Assembly (NCBI RefSeq): GCF_000719345.1
Contig: NZ_JOFX01000001.1
Location: forward strand, 310,001 to 374,000
DNA length: 64,000 nt
DNA from: Streptomyces sp. NRRL F-2664
Lineage (GTDB): Bacteria > Actinomycetota > Actinomycetes > Streptomycetales > Streptomycetaceae
Direction of reading: 5' to 3'
Shown here: positions 8,394 to 16,752 of the stretch, one piece after another
How positions within the stretch are numbered: position 1 is the stretch's first letter
Layout of the letters: every line of letters starts with the position of its first letter
Notes under the pieces: model-generated
Databases searched by the model: none
What the model saw: only the letters and a program-made list of their open reading frames with translations
Told to the model about the DNA's origin: nothing
Position numbers and translations under genes: made by a program

Positions 8394-8735
8394 TCAGGGG
8401 AGGTGTACGTCCAGGAACGCGCGGAACTCCTCGCGGTCCATCGACCCCGCCTGACTCGCGACCGCCTCACCCCCCTCGATGAGCACCACGGTCGGCGCAC
8501 CGGTCACGCCGTAGCGCTTCGTCGACCCCGGACAGCGCGTCATGTCGGTGCGGACGGCAGTCAGCCGCGTGCCGTACTCCCGGGCCATTTCGCCGACGAC
8601 CGCGTCCATCGCCCGGCACGCCTCCACCGCCTTGGGCCAGGTGCCGCAGAAATACGCGAGAACGGGTCCCGCCGTCATCGACAGCACGAAGTCGAACTCC
8701 GCGTCCTCCTGCGGCCGGTGCACCCCGCGTGCCAT
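8394..8735 (-). CDS. Thioredoxin-fold protein lacking the CxxC motif
   Basis: 113 aa from the ATG at 8735, preceded by GAGGAG 8 nt upstream; the open frame extends further but is not supported. The fold pattern is thioredoxin-like: an acidic N-terminal strand, VLAYFCGTWPKAVEAC where the WCxPC active site should be, then helix AMDAVVGEMAREYG, strand LTAVRTDMT, and the conserved cis-proline loop GAPTVVLIEGGE. The usual paired redox cysteines are replaced (W-P-K-A-V after the F-C-G-T), so ordinary dithiol exchange is not expected. A single Cys and another eight residues on remain. It could be a binding or chaperone-like member. Confidence 0.75.
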   Translation of the reverse strand: MARGVHRPQEDAEFDFVLSMTAGPVLAYFCGTWPKAVEACRAMDAVVGEMAREYGTRLTAVRTDMTRCPGSTKRYGVTGAPTVVLIEGGEAVASQAGSMDREEFRAFLDVHLP

Positions 8736-8850
8736 GCGCGTCGCTCCTCGTTCGGGCGCTCCTCCGCCGGGAGCGCAGCCCCCATCATCGCCGCCGTCCG
8801 GGCGGGCGACCGCCGGGCCGTTGTCAGTGCCGCCTGTGAAGCTGATCAGC

Positions 8851-9120
8851 ATGGACGACAGGATGCTCCGGCGCCGGGTGTACGGCGCCGACCACGAGGA
8901 CCCCGACCCGGGGCCGCGACCCGGCCACGTCTACGGCGAACTGGTCGGCGGCCCACTCGACGGGCTCCTCCTGGACATCACCGGCTGGAGCGGGTCCCGG
9001 CTCGACGAGGAGGCCCGCCTCCCCACGGAGATAGGGCGCTACGGAGCGGGCGGCCGGGCCCACTACCGCCGCCGGGCGGGCGACCCCGGCCACTGGGACT
9101 GGACCGGCGACAGCCGCTGA
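8851..9120 (+). CDS. Conserved hypothetical protein
   Basis: 89 aa, acidic and hydrophilic. It contains HVYGELVGGPLDGLLLDITGW, a motif I associate with small uncharacterised Streptomyces proteins, and ends in a short Trp/Asp tail. No catalytic motif or membrane segment is visible. It is divergent from the thioredoxin-like gene. The ATG at 8851 is chosen because the shared coding pattern begins there; its ribosome site is weak. Confidence 0.55.
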   Translation: MDDRMLRRRVYGADHEDPDPGPRPGHVYGELVGGPLDGLLLDITGWSGSRLDEEARLPTEIGRYGAGGRAHYRRRAGDPGHWDWTGDSR

Positions 9121-9226
9121 CAGGTTCCCGCCGCAGCCCGCCGACTGCCGACCGGACCGCGAGGTGCCGACCGGCGCCGTGCCGGCGGCCGCCGGCGGAA
9201 CATCCTCGAAAGTTTTTCCCGGCAGC

Positions 9227-9253
9227 TGTCGATCCGGGCGCCTCCCGTTCGAC
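9227..9253 (+). promoter_or_regulatory. Putative ECF42-type promoter
   Basis: TGTCGA at 9227-9232, a 17-nt spacer, and CGAC at 9250-9253, about 50 bp before the DGPF gene. This agrees with the promoter type described for the ECF42 sigma group (TGTCGA at -35, a CGA/CGT-like -10), and the ECF42-like sigma gene is two genes on. It implies autoregulation of the two-gene unit. Confidence 0.65.
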
Positions 9254-9303
9254 GCAAGGGTGAGAGGCGGGGAGAAGCCCGCCCCCATGACCGAGGAGTC
9301 ACC

Positions 9304-9660
9304 ATGCCGCGCTTCCTGACGATGATCCGCATCAACGAGAACGACCTTCCCCCCAACGAGTTCCCGCCGGAGTTCGAGCAGCGCATGGGCGCCCTGCTGG
9401 AGGAGATCACCAAGGCCGGGGTCATGCTCGACACAGCGGGCCTGCTGCCCACCTCCGAAGCCACCCGCCTGAGCTGGTCCGGCGGAAGGATCAGCTACAC
9501 CGACGGGCCCTTCACCGAGACCAAGGAGGTCGTCGGCGGCTACTCCCTCAGCCAGTGCAAGGACAAGGCCGAGGCCATCGAGTGGACCCGGCGGTTCCTG
9601 GAGATCCACCCGCCGGAATGGAACGTCAGCGCCGAGGTCCGCGAGATCCAGGAGATGTGA
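9304..9660 (+). CDS. YciI-related DGPF-domain protein
   Basis: 118 aa, the usual size for YCII-related proteins. The family motif appears as YTDGPFTETKEVVGGY (residues about 66-81), preceded by a ferredoxin-like strand PRFLTMIRIN. DGPF proteins are the typical genomic partners of ECF42 sigma factors, and that partner lies 52 bp downstream. The biochemical role is not established; the family may include dehydratase- or isomerase-like enzymes. Start ATG 9304 has GAGGAG a few bases upstream. Confidence 0.9.
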   Translation: MPRFLTMIRINENDLPPNEFPPEFEQRMGALLEEITKAGVMLDTAGLLPTSEATRLSWSGGRISYTDGPFTETKEVVGGYSLSQCKDKAEAIEWTRRFLEIHPPEWNVSAEVREIQEM

Positions 9661-9712
9661 TCCCGACGGCTCGTGCCGCGTTTGCCCCGCCTCGTCACGG
9701 CTGCTCTGATGG

Positions 9713-10948
9713 GTGGCCGTGACGGCAGTGGATGCGGCCCAGGCGGTCGAAACGGTGTTCAGGATCGAGTCGGCGCGGATCATCGCCGGCGTCACCCGCA
9801 TCGTGCGGGACGTCGGCATCGCCGAGGAGATCGCCCAGGACGCCCTCGTCACCGCACTGGAGCAATGGCCTCAGTCGGGTGTCCCGGACCGTCCGGGCGC
9901 CTGGCTCATGGCGACCGCCAAGCACCGGGCCATCGACCTCGTCCGCCGCAAGGAGACCTACGCGCGCAAGCTCGCCGAGGTCGGCCGCACCCTGGAGGAC
10001 GCACCCCCGCCCCCGGATCCGGCCGAAGCCGACGACATCGACGACGACCTGCTGCGCCTGGTCTTCACCGCCTGCCACCCCGTCCTCGCCACCGACGCCC
10101 GCATCGCGCTCACCCTGCGCCTGGTCGGCGGACTGACGACCCAGGAGATCGCCCGCGCCTTCCTCGCCTCCGAGAGCACGGTCGCCCAGCGCATCGTGCG
10201 CGCCAAACGCACTCTGGCCAAGGCTGCGGTGCCCTTCGAAGTCCCTTACGGCGCCGACCGCGAGGCGCGGCTGTCCTCCGTCCTGGACGTGATCTACCTG
10301 GTCTTCAACGAGGGCTACTCGGCGACGGCGGGGGACGACCTGGTCCGCCCCGCCCTCTGTGAGGACGCCCTGCGCCTGGCCCGCGTCCTGGCGGCCCTGA
10401 TGCCCGAGGAGGGCGAGGTGCACGGCCTCGCCGCGCTCCTGGAGTTCCAGGCGTCCCGCATCGCCACCCGCACCGGCCCCGACGGCGCACCGGTGCTCCT
10501 GGCCGACCAGAACCGGGCCCGATGGAACCGCCTGCTCATCGCCAGGGGCGCCCGGGCGATGAGCCGCGCCGGCAGCGGCCCGTACTCCCTCCAGGCCGCG
10601 ATCGCCGGCTGCCACGCGGCCGCCGTCCGCTACGAGGACACGGACTGGGCGAGGATCGCCACCCTCTACGGGCGACTGGTCCAGCTGACGCCCTCACCCG
10701 TGGTGGAACTCAACCGGGCGGTCGCGGTCTCCATGGCCGAGGGACCCGCGGCCGCCCTGCCGCTCGTCGACGCCCTCACGGCGGAACCGGCCCTGCACGC
10801 CTACCACCTGCTGCCGAGCGTACGGGGCGACCTGCTGGAGCGCCTCGGCCGGCCGCGCGAGGCCCGGGCCGAGTTCGAACGCGCGGCCGCACTCACCCGC
10901 AACGCGCAGGAACGGACCCTGCTCCTGCGGCGGGCCGCCCGCCTGTGA
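9713..10948 (+). CDS. ECF42-type RNA polymerase sigma factor with C-terminal TPR-like extension
   Basis: 411 aa, twice the length of a simple ECF sigma. Residues about 10-75 form region 2 (IVRDVGIAEEIAQDALVTAL, then GAWLMATAKHRAIDLVRR). Region 4 follows at about 125-180 (LRLVGGLTTQEIARAFL and SESTVAQRIVRAKRTL). A helical, tetratricopeptide-like extension runs to the end and contains VFNEGYSAT and the repeated DWARIATLYGRLVQLTPSP..NRAVAVS, which is typical of ECF42. The extension likely regulates activity in place of a separate anti-sigma factor. Starts at GTG 9713 and 9719 are both possible; neither has a strong ribosome site. Confidence 0.9.
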   Translation: MAVTAVDAAQAVETVFRIESARIIAGVTRIVRDVGIAEEIAQDALVTALEQWPQSGVPDRPGAWLMATAKHRAIDLVRRKETYARKLAEVGRTLEDAPPPPDPAEADDIDDDLLRLVFTACHPVLATDARIALTLRLVGGLTTQEIARAFLASESTVAQRIVRAKRTLAKAAVPFEVPYGADREARLSSVLDVIYLVFNEGYSATAGDDLVRPALCEDALRLARVLAALMPEEGEVHGLAALLEFQASRIATRTGPDGAPVLLADQNRARWNRLLIARGARAMSRAGSGPYSLQAAIAGCHAAAVRYEDTDWARIATLYGRLVQLTPSPVVELNRAVAVSMAEGPAAALPLVDALTAEPALHAYHLLPSVRGDLLERLGRPREARAEFERAAALTRNAQERTLLLRRAARL

Positions 10949-10967
10949 GGCTCCACTGGCGGACCAC

Positions 10968-12521
10968 TCAGCCGCGGCGCCCGGACGCGGCCACGTCCAC
11001 CGGGGTGGGCCGTACCGGCCGGCGCTGCGGCGTCAGCGCGACGGGCCGGCGGAAACCGCCCGACCGGGCGACCTCCTGGACCGTCAGGCGCAGCGCCTCC
11101 TGAAAGCCGCCCATCGTCCGGCGGGCCGCCGGGGTGTCGACGTAGATGGAGTTCATGTGCAGGCCGTCCGTGTCCCGCTGGAACCACGAGCAGGCACCGT
11201 TGGCACGCGCCGACCAGACGTGGGTGGTGGGCCGCCAGTCGTCGTGGCGCTCCGCGCCCGGGCACTTGCGCATGTCGATGTACGAGAAGAAGTTCACCGG
11301 GTACGGCCAGGAGCGGGCGGCGAACTCCTGCGGCGCCAGCAGCTCCCACGCCCGCACGAACGGCACGTCGAGGTGGGACATCATCTCGCTGAACCCGGCC
11401 CGGACGGAGGTCATCACCTGGGCGAAGTCCCGGCCCGGCGAGGCGTCGAACTCGATCGGCAGGGTGTTGACGAACCAGCCCACCGAGTTCGTCCAGGTGC
11501 CCCGGCCGCGCTCGCTGACCGGCATCAGGCCCCGGTAGACGCCCGGCCCGCCCGCGTCGCGCAGGCACACCGCCACCGAACCGAGCACCCCCATGAACGG
11601 CTTGCCGCCGACGGCCACGCAGGTCTTCTCGAATACCTCCGCCTCACCGGCGTCCAGCAGCATGGAGGCTTCGTTGACGATGGGGTACATCCGCCCCGGC
11701 TCGACCCCGAGGTCGAGGGGGAAGCGCGGGAAGAACTCCCCGGCGGGCCCCATGAAGGCCTTCCAGTAGTCCAGCCGTCCGTCGCGGGCGTCGATGGACA
11801 GGTAGCGGCGGCGCTGCTCGTCGGCGAAGTCCAGATAGCTGGGCGCGGGCGGCAGGTCCACACGCTCGCCGCGGCACAGGTCCTCGTAGGCGGTCAGGAC
11901 CTCGCGGGCGACGATCGGCATCGACATGCCGTCGCAGACGATGTGGTCGAAGGCGAGGTAGACCGTGGCCGAATCCTCCCGGACCACCGCGCCCATGATG
12001 AACAGGGGCCAGGACAAGGTGTCGATGCTCCGCTTGAAGCGCTCGACCAGGAAGTCGGACAGCACTCCGGCGTCGTCGAAGACACCCACGGGCTCGGGGT
12101 CGAGGACGAGCGCGGCCGGGTCGAAGGGCTCGCAGGCCAGTTCTCCGGCCAACCTGCGGAACGCGCAGCGCAGGACCTCGTGCCGCTGGACGAAGCAGAG
12201 CAGGGCTGCGGCGAGGGCCCGTTCGTCCAGCCGCCCGGTCACTTCGAAGGTGACCGCGACCCAGGACGCGACGGGGTCGTCGGCCGCCCGGCTCTCCTCG
12301 GCGACGGTGAAGTGCTTGTCCTGGTTGAAGGACGCCTTCCGGCTCGCCGGATCACCGGACCCGTCGGCCTGCTCCCCGTCCGGTCCACCGGCCCCGAACT
12401 GCCTGACATCATCCGTCTGTTGCGTGGCCGGCCGGTCGGCCACCGCCGTGGTGGACCTGAGCCGCCACTCGACCACCCTGCCGGGTGCCACGTGGTGCAT
12501 CTCCAGAGGAAACTGCCGCAT
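10968..12521 (-). CDS. Stand-alone NRPS-type condensation domain protein
   Basis: 517 aa from ATG 12521, with AAGGGA upstream. The whole protein is one condensation-type acyltransferase fold. The second-half catalytic motif reads DHIVCDG, i.e. HHxxxDG with the first His replaced by Asp but the catalytic second His and the Asp-Gly kept. Family strands and helices also appear around RHEVLRCAFR, NSVGWFVNTLPI and MSHLDVPFVRAWE. Such domains join an acyl or peptidyl donor to an amine or alcohol, but no adenylation or carrier domain is nearby, so the partner is unknown. It may be a free-standing ester/amide synthase or a regulator of lipid assembly (inference). Confidence 0.85.
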   Translation of the reverse strand: MRQFPLEMHHVAPGRVVEWRLRSTTAVADRPATQQTDDVRQFGAGGPDGEQADGSGDPASRKASFNQDKHFTVAEESRAADDPVASWVAVTFEVTGRLDERALAAALLCFVQRHEVLRCAFRRLAGELACEPFDPAALVLDPEPVGVFDDAGVLSDFLVERFKRSIDTLSWPLFIMGAVVREDSATVYLAFDHIVCDGMSMPIVAREVLTAYEDLCRGERVDLPPAPSYLDFADEQRRRYLSIDARDGRLDYWKAFMGPAGEFFPRFPLDLGVEPGRMYPIVNEASMLLDAGEAEVFEKTCVAVGGKPFMGVLGSVAVCLRDAGGPGVYRGLMPVSERGRGTWTNSVGWFVNTLPIEFDASPGRDFAQVMTSVRAGFSEMMSHLDVPFVRAWELLAPQEFAARSWPYPVNFFSYIDMRKCPGAERHDDWRPTTHVWSARANGACSWFQRDTDGLHMNSIYVDTPAARRTMGGFQEALRLTVQEVARSGGFRRPVALTPQRRPVRPTPVDVAASGRRG

Positions 12522-12590
12522 ACCGCCATCCCTTCGCCCCCGAGTCAACCCCCAGGCCCTAACGACCCCCGACCCGGTGAGGTGACGGAA

Positions 12591-13007
12591 TCACCCCTGA
12601 GGGGCGGGACGACGGCCTGCGCGGGCGGCAGCGCGCCGCCGCAGGGCGCCCTCGAAGAGGGTCCATCCGTCGACCTCCCTCCCCGACGGCCCGTCGGGAC
12701 GCCACCCGGCGGCCCGGCCCTCTTCCAACAGGGCCCGGACGGTGCCGGGTTCGTGCAGGTGAAGGGACTCGGTCGAGGTCAGGGACACCTCCCCCGAGAC
12801 CATCGGGTAGCCGTTCGGCACGAGCCGGCCCGGCCCCTCCCGGAAGAGGATGCGCAGATGTCCCCGCGCCCCGGCCAAGTGGAGCGTCAGCGACTCGCAG
12901 CAGTCCCCGGCACCGCCGCCGGGCCGGCTGTGGGAGTGGCGCACCGACCACGTATAGGTGTCACCGTCCACGACGATCCGTCGGGCCCTGCCCGGACTGC
13001 GCGGCAT
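12591..13007 (-). CDS. Conserved hypothetical protein
   Basis: 138 aa from ATG 13007, preceded by GGGAGAGGCGG; the frame is open further upstream without a credible start. The body is beta-rich: IVVDGDTYTWSVRHSH, then ESLTLHLAGARGHLRILF, then the 'TVRALLEEGRAAGWRPD' helix and a WTLFEGALR segment. It resembles a small integron-cassette-like or immunity-like fold in spacing, but I do not recognise the family. No signal peptide. It lies 69 bp upstream of the condensation gene, same strand. Confidence 0.6.
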   Translation of the reverse strand: MPRSPGRARRIVVDGDTYTWSVRHSHSRPGGGAGDCCESLTLHLAGARGHLRILFREGPGRLVPNGYPMVSGEVSLTSTESLHLHEPGTVRALLEEGRAAGWRPDGPSGREVDGWTLFEGALRRRAAARAGRRPAPQG

Positions 13008-13188
13008 CCGCCTCTCCCTCCCGCCGGCGACACGGGGCTCCCGCCCCCCTCCGGGCAGCAGCCTACGAAGCCCCGGCCCCCGCACGCATCCGCATATGCG
13101 CTCCCTCACCATGCGGCCCCTCCCCGCCGGCGCGGAGGTGCAGGATCCCCGGATCCGCCCCCGGGCACCTCGCCCGCACCACCGGTGG

Positions 13189-14739
13189 TCATGGCAGCAG
13201 CCCCCTCATCACGGCAGACGGCAACGCGGGGTTGGCGGCTGCCGCCTCCACCACCGCCGGGTCGGTATCGTCGAGGAGTTCCACGACGACCGCCGGCGGG
13301 AGCGCCGGATGGGCGGCGGCACGCACCCTCGCCTTCCGGTCCGCAAGGCATGGCATCAGTGCCCCGGCGGTCGCGTTCGGGTGCGAGGCGATCTCTCGCA
13401 GCGCCCGTCGGACGGGCGGTTCGCGGTGGGCCAGTTCAGCCAGTAGATCCGCGGGGGCGTCCGGATTGGCCGCGACCCCGGCGAGGACCTGCACCCCGTG
13501 CAGCGCGACCATGCCCCGCAGCAGCTCCGCCGGCAGACCCGGATGCGGGGCAACCGCCTTGGCCACCGAGGCGTCCTCGTCGGACGCAAGCCGGTTCCGC
13601 ACGTCCGGGGGCAGATCGCGCCGCTGGGCCACGAGCATCCGTACCTGCCCGCGCGCGGACGCGGCCGCCTCCGCCAGCTCATCGGGGGTGGCCGAGGAGA
13701 TCCGCGGCAGCGGATCCGGGCCGGTGCGGGTGCGGGTCGTGAGGACCAGCCGCGCCAGCACGTCGAACGGGACGCGAGGATGGTGTGCGAGAGCCCGGCG
13801 CACCTCGGGATCCGGGTCTGCGGCCAGTCGGCGGCATATGGCCGCTCCGGTCCCCGGGTTCCCCGCGAGCGCCGCCCGTACGCCGGGCGCCGGGTCCTCG
13901 GCGAGGCGCGTCCGTACGTGCGCGGGCAGACCGGGATGCCGGGCGACGGCCCACCGCAGCGGCTCGGAGGGATGGTCCGCGAACGCGGCCACGGCCGCCG
14001 GGGGCGTGGCCGGATTGGCCAGGGCCCGCCGCCACGTGCCGTGAACGGTCGAGCCGTGCGTCCCGTCGCATGCGGCACCCGGCCCCGGGCCACCGGCCGG
14101 ATCCGGGCCGCAGGAGCGGTGGGCGAAGGGTGCCGCCCGGCCCTCCGCCCGGTCCTCGCAGTCCAGGCACGACCGGGCAGACTCCAGGCCGTCGCCGGTG
14201 AGCAGCGCAGCCAGGGCCGCGGGCGGCACCGCCTCGTTGGCGGCCACCACCCGCCGGACCTCGGCATGCGGGTGCCGGGCGAGACGGGCCGCAACCGGCG
14301 GGGACGTCGTCCACAGGGCCAACTCGGTCGTCACCTCGAGGTCCGCGTCGCCGGCCAGGGCGTCCTCGGCCTCCGGCGGCAGCCCGGGGCAGGAGGCGAG
14401 CCGCCGGCGGACGCACGGATCGGGGTCTGCTGCGAACCGGACCGCCCATTGCGGCCATCCGCATCCCTCGTCGAGGAGGGCGAGAGCCACGGACGGCCGC
14501 ACCGCGGGGTCCACGTCGCCGGCGGTCAGGTGGCCGCCGCGGGCGAGCTGCACGGCGGTGTCCTCGTCGTGCGCGGCGAGGGCGGCGACCTGGTCGGGTG
14601 ACAGGTCCGTGCGGTCGGCCAGGTACCCGACCAGCTCGTCCGCGGCATCGGATGTTCCCGCGGCCAACCTGATCAACCGGTCGACCAGCTCGGCGGGCAA
14701 CGCGGGATTGGCGGCGAGGCCGCTCAGCAAGGGGTTCAG
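13189..14739 (-). CDS. Leucine-rich-repeat-variant (LRV) protein, apparent CTG start
   Basis: 516 aa. The protein is built from about 15-20 degenerate repeats of about 24 residues with the pattern DPDPxVRRxLAxxPxLPxxxxxxL (for example around DADLEVTTELAL, HPHAEVRRVVAANEAVPP, DPEVRRALAHHPRVPFDVLARL and DEDASVAKAVAPHPGLPAELL). These form a right-handed alpha/3-10 solenoid. LRV solenoids bind proteins or nucleic acids, and the Cys-containing insert CLDCEDRAEG could bind metal. The repeat-type N-terminus (NPLLSGLAANPALPAELVDRL) starts directly at a CTG that overlaps the LysR stop as CTGA (14736-14739). No ATG or GTG fits; a TTG at 14730 is the alternative. Translation is probably coupled to LysR. 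Confidence 0.75.
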   Translation of the reverse strand: MNPLLSGLAANPALPAELVDRLIRLAAGTSDAADELVGYLADRTDLSPDQVAALAAHDEDTAVQLARGGHLTAGDVDPAVRPSVALALLDEGCGWPQWAVRFAADPDPCVRRRLASCPGLPPEAEDALAGDADLEVTTELALWTTSPPVAARLARHPHAEVRRVVAANEAVPPAALAALLTGDGLESARSCLDCEDRAEGRAAPFAHRSCGPDPAGGPGPGAACDGTHGSTVHGTWRRALANPATPPAAVAAFADHPSEPLRWAVARHPGLPAHVRTRLAEDPAPGVRAALAGNPGTGAAICRRLAADPDPEVRRALAHHPRVPFDVLARLVLTTRTRTGPDPLPRISSATPDELAEAAASARGQVRMLVAQRRDLPPDVRNRLASDEDASVAKAVAPHPGLPAELLRGMVALHGVQVLAGVAANPDAPADLLAELAHREPPVRRALREIASHPNATAGALMPCLADRKARVRAAAHPALPPAVVVELLDDTDPAVVEAAAANPALPSAVMRGLLP

Positions 14740-15665
14740 GGGCGGGCTCCGGTCTGCGGGGCGGTGGGGGAGGTGGTGGCGGCTGTTGTCAGGGCCTCGG
14801 CCAGTGCCTCGGTAAGGGGGTTCGTGCGCCGTCGGCGCGGCAGGAGCAGGCCGATGTGCCGGGTGGGGCGCGGGGGTTCGACACGGACCGCGACCGACTC
14901 CCCGGTGCCGACGAGCGCGACCTCGGGGACGAGGGATACCCCGACCCCCGCCGCGACGAGGGTCTGGGCGAAGAAGTAGTCGGTGGTGGAAGCCCCCACG
15001 CGCAGGTGGAAACCGGCGAGTTCGGCGTACCGGCGCAGGAACGCCTCCGTCTTGAGGCAGCCCAGCACCCACCGGTCCCCGGCCAACTCCCCGAGGTCCA
15101 CCGAGGATCGGTCCGCCAGGCCGTGGCCGCGCGGCAGCACCACCCACAGCGGATCGTCCGTCAGCGGCTGCCAGTCGAGGTCCCGGCGGCCACCCGGACC
15201 CCTCGGCGGCGGACCGTCGAAGTGGTAGGCCAGGGCGAGGTCCGCGGCGCCGCTGCGCACCATCGGCACGGCGTCCTCCGGTTCGCTCTCCAGCACCGTC
15301 AGCTCCACCTCCGGGTGGGCCTGCACGAACCGGGCGAGCGCGAGCGGCAGCAGGTGCCGGCCGCCACTGGTGAATGTGGCGACGGTGAGCCGCGGCCGTT
15401 CCTGCGTCAGCCGGTCGATCGCCCGGCGCACCTGATCCAGTTCGGCGGAGATCGTCTCCGCCGCCTCCACGAGCAGTCGCCCCGGCTCCGTGAGCGTGAC
15501 CCCGCGCGTGCTGCGCACCGCCACCGGGTGGCCCAGGGAGCGTTCCAGCGCGGCGATGTGCTGGGAGACGGCGGACGGGGTCAGCAGCAGGGCTGCGGCC
15601 GCCTTGTTGAAGCTGCCGTGCTCGGCCACCGCGCGCAGGACACGCAACCGCTGCACATCGATCAT
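14736..15665 (-). CDS. LysR family transcriptional regulator
   Basis: 309 aa, normal LysR length. N-terminal winged helix: LRVLRAVAEHGSFNKAAAAL, then LTPSAVSQHIAALERSLG. The C-terminal effector-binding periplasmic-protein-like domain (about 90-300) starts with RLTVATFTSGGRHLLP. LysR tetramers usually act on a divergent gene. Here the epimerase gene begins 71 bp away on the other strand and is the natural target. The ligand is unknown. The LRV gene follows with overlapping codons. Confidence 0.92.
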   Translation of the reverse strand: MIDVQRLRVLRAVAEHGSFNKAAAALLLTPSAVSQHIAALERSLGHPVAVRSTRGVTLTEPGRLLVEAAETISAELDQVRRAIDRLTQERPRLTVATFTSGGRHLLPLALARFVQAHPEVELTVLESEPEDAVPMVRSGAADLALAYHFDGPPPRGPGGRRDLDWQPLTDDPLWVVLPRGHGLADRSSVDLGELAGDRWVLGCLKTEAFLRRYAELAGFHLRVGASTTDYFFAQTLVAAGVGVSLVPEVALVGTGESVAVRVEPPRPTRHIGLLLPRRRRTNPLTEALAEALTTAATTSPTAPQTGARP

Positions 15666-15736
15666 CAGTTTTCCTTACGACCCGTTCAGCAGCTGGTCGG
15701 TTCCGCTGGGGACGATACAGCGCGAGAGTCGGACGC

Positions 15737-16744
15737 ATGAAGCACATCCTTGTCGTAGGCGGCAGTCGGTACTTCGGGAAGTCCCTGGTCACGCGGTTGC
15801 GTGACGCGGGGGACGAGGTGACCGTCCTCAACCGGGGCTCCAGCGCCCCGCCCCCCGGGGTCGGCCGGCTCCTCGCCGACCGCGACGACGAGGCAGGCCT
15901 GAGGGCGGCCCTGGGCGGCCGCGACTTCGACGTTGTCATCGACCAGGTCTGCTACACGCCGCTCCAGGCCGCCGTCGCCCGCCGGGTGTTCGCCGCGCGG
16001 ACCGGGCGCTATGTGATGACCTCGACCATGGAGGTGTACGACCCGGCCACCCTCCCCGCGGGCTCCGCGCCCCACGCCGTGCCCGTGGCCGAAGCGGCCC
16101 TCGACCCGGGGCGGCCGCCGCTCGCGCCGCCGTTCCCGGACCGGCAGGGCCCGGGCCCCGGCACGGGCACCCGCACCGGCACGGCCTCTGCCACCGGCAC
16201 CGGCACCAGTACCGGCTTCAGTGCCGCCACGCGCTACGCCCCGGACAGCGACGCCCATGCGTACGCGGAGGGCAAGCGCCGCGCCGAGGCCGTCTTCCTG
16301 CGCGAGCCACCCTTCCCGTTCGTCTCCGTGCGGACCGCGCACGTCCTCGGGGGCGGCCCCGCCGAGTTCACCGGGCGCCTCGCCCACTACGTGCAGCGCA
16401 TCCGCACCGGGCGGCCGGTCGACGTCCACCAGGCCCCGTACGGCACCTCGTTCATCCACCACCTGGAGATGGCCGAGTTCCTCGACTGGACCGCACGGCA
16501 CACCTTCACCGGGCCTGTGAACGCCGCCTCGCACGGCGCGCCGGACGTGCTCGCGCTCTGCTCGACGGTCGCCGGACAGCTCGGCCGCGAGCCCCGCTAC
16601 CGGGTGGTGGGGGCGGGCGAGGCCGCCTCGCCCTTCTCCTTCGACCGCGCGTACGCCATGGACAACGGCCGCGCCGAAGGCCTCGGCTTCCCCTTCGGCC
16701 GGGTCGCCGACTGGCTGCCCGGGGCGGTCGCCGAGACCGCCTGA
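15737..16744 (+). CDS. NAD-dependent epimerase/dehydratase with a Gly-Thr-rich insertion
   Basis: 335 aa. An extended short-chain dehydrogenase fold: MKHILVVGGSRYFGKSL is the Rossmann Gly-rich loop (GGSRYFG, as in sugar epimerases and isoflavone-reductase-like proteins), and the catalytic Y-x-x-x-K is YAEGK at about 176. Between strand 5 and that Tyr is a low-complexity stretch (about 137-160) of alternating Gly-Thr encoded by a GGCACC-type repeat. It probably forms a disordered surface loop. The closing part (TSFIHHLEMAEFLDW) matches the family. Probably regulated by the divergent LysR gene. Confidence 0.85.
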   Translation: MKHILVVGGSRYFGKSLVTRLRDAGDEVTVLNRGSSAPPPGVGRLLADRDDEAGLRAALGGRDFDVVIDQVCYTPLQAAVARRVFAARTGRYVMTSTMEVYDPATLPAGSAPHAVPVAEAALDPGRPPLAPPFPDRQGPGPGTGTRTGTASATGTGTSTGFSAATRYAPDSDAHAYAEGKRRAEAVFLREPPFPFVSVRTAHVLGGGPAEFTGRLAHYVQRIRTGRPVDVHQAPYGTSFIHHLEMAEFLDWTARHTFTGPVNAASHGAPDVLALCSTVAGQLGREPRYRVVGAGEAASPFSFDRAYAMDNGRAEGLGFPFGRVADWLPGAVAETA

Positions 16745-16752
16745 GGCAGAGG

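Noticed and set aside
7340..8500. A single 386-aa protein spanning both the TetR and DUF1304 regions
   Set aside because: The N-terminal 190 residues are the shadow frame of the DUF1304 protein. The GTGA overlap at 7933-7936 shows two separate genes.
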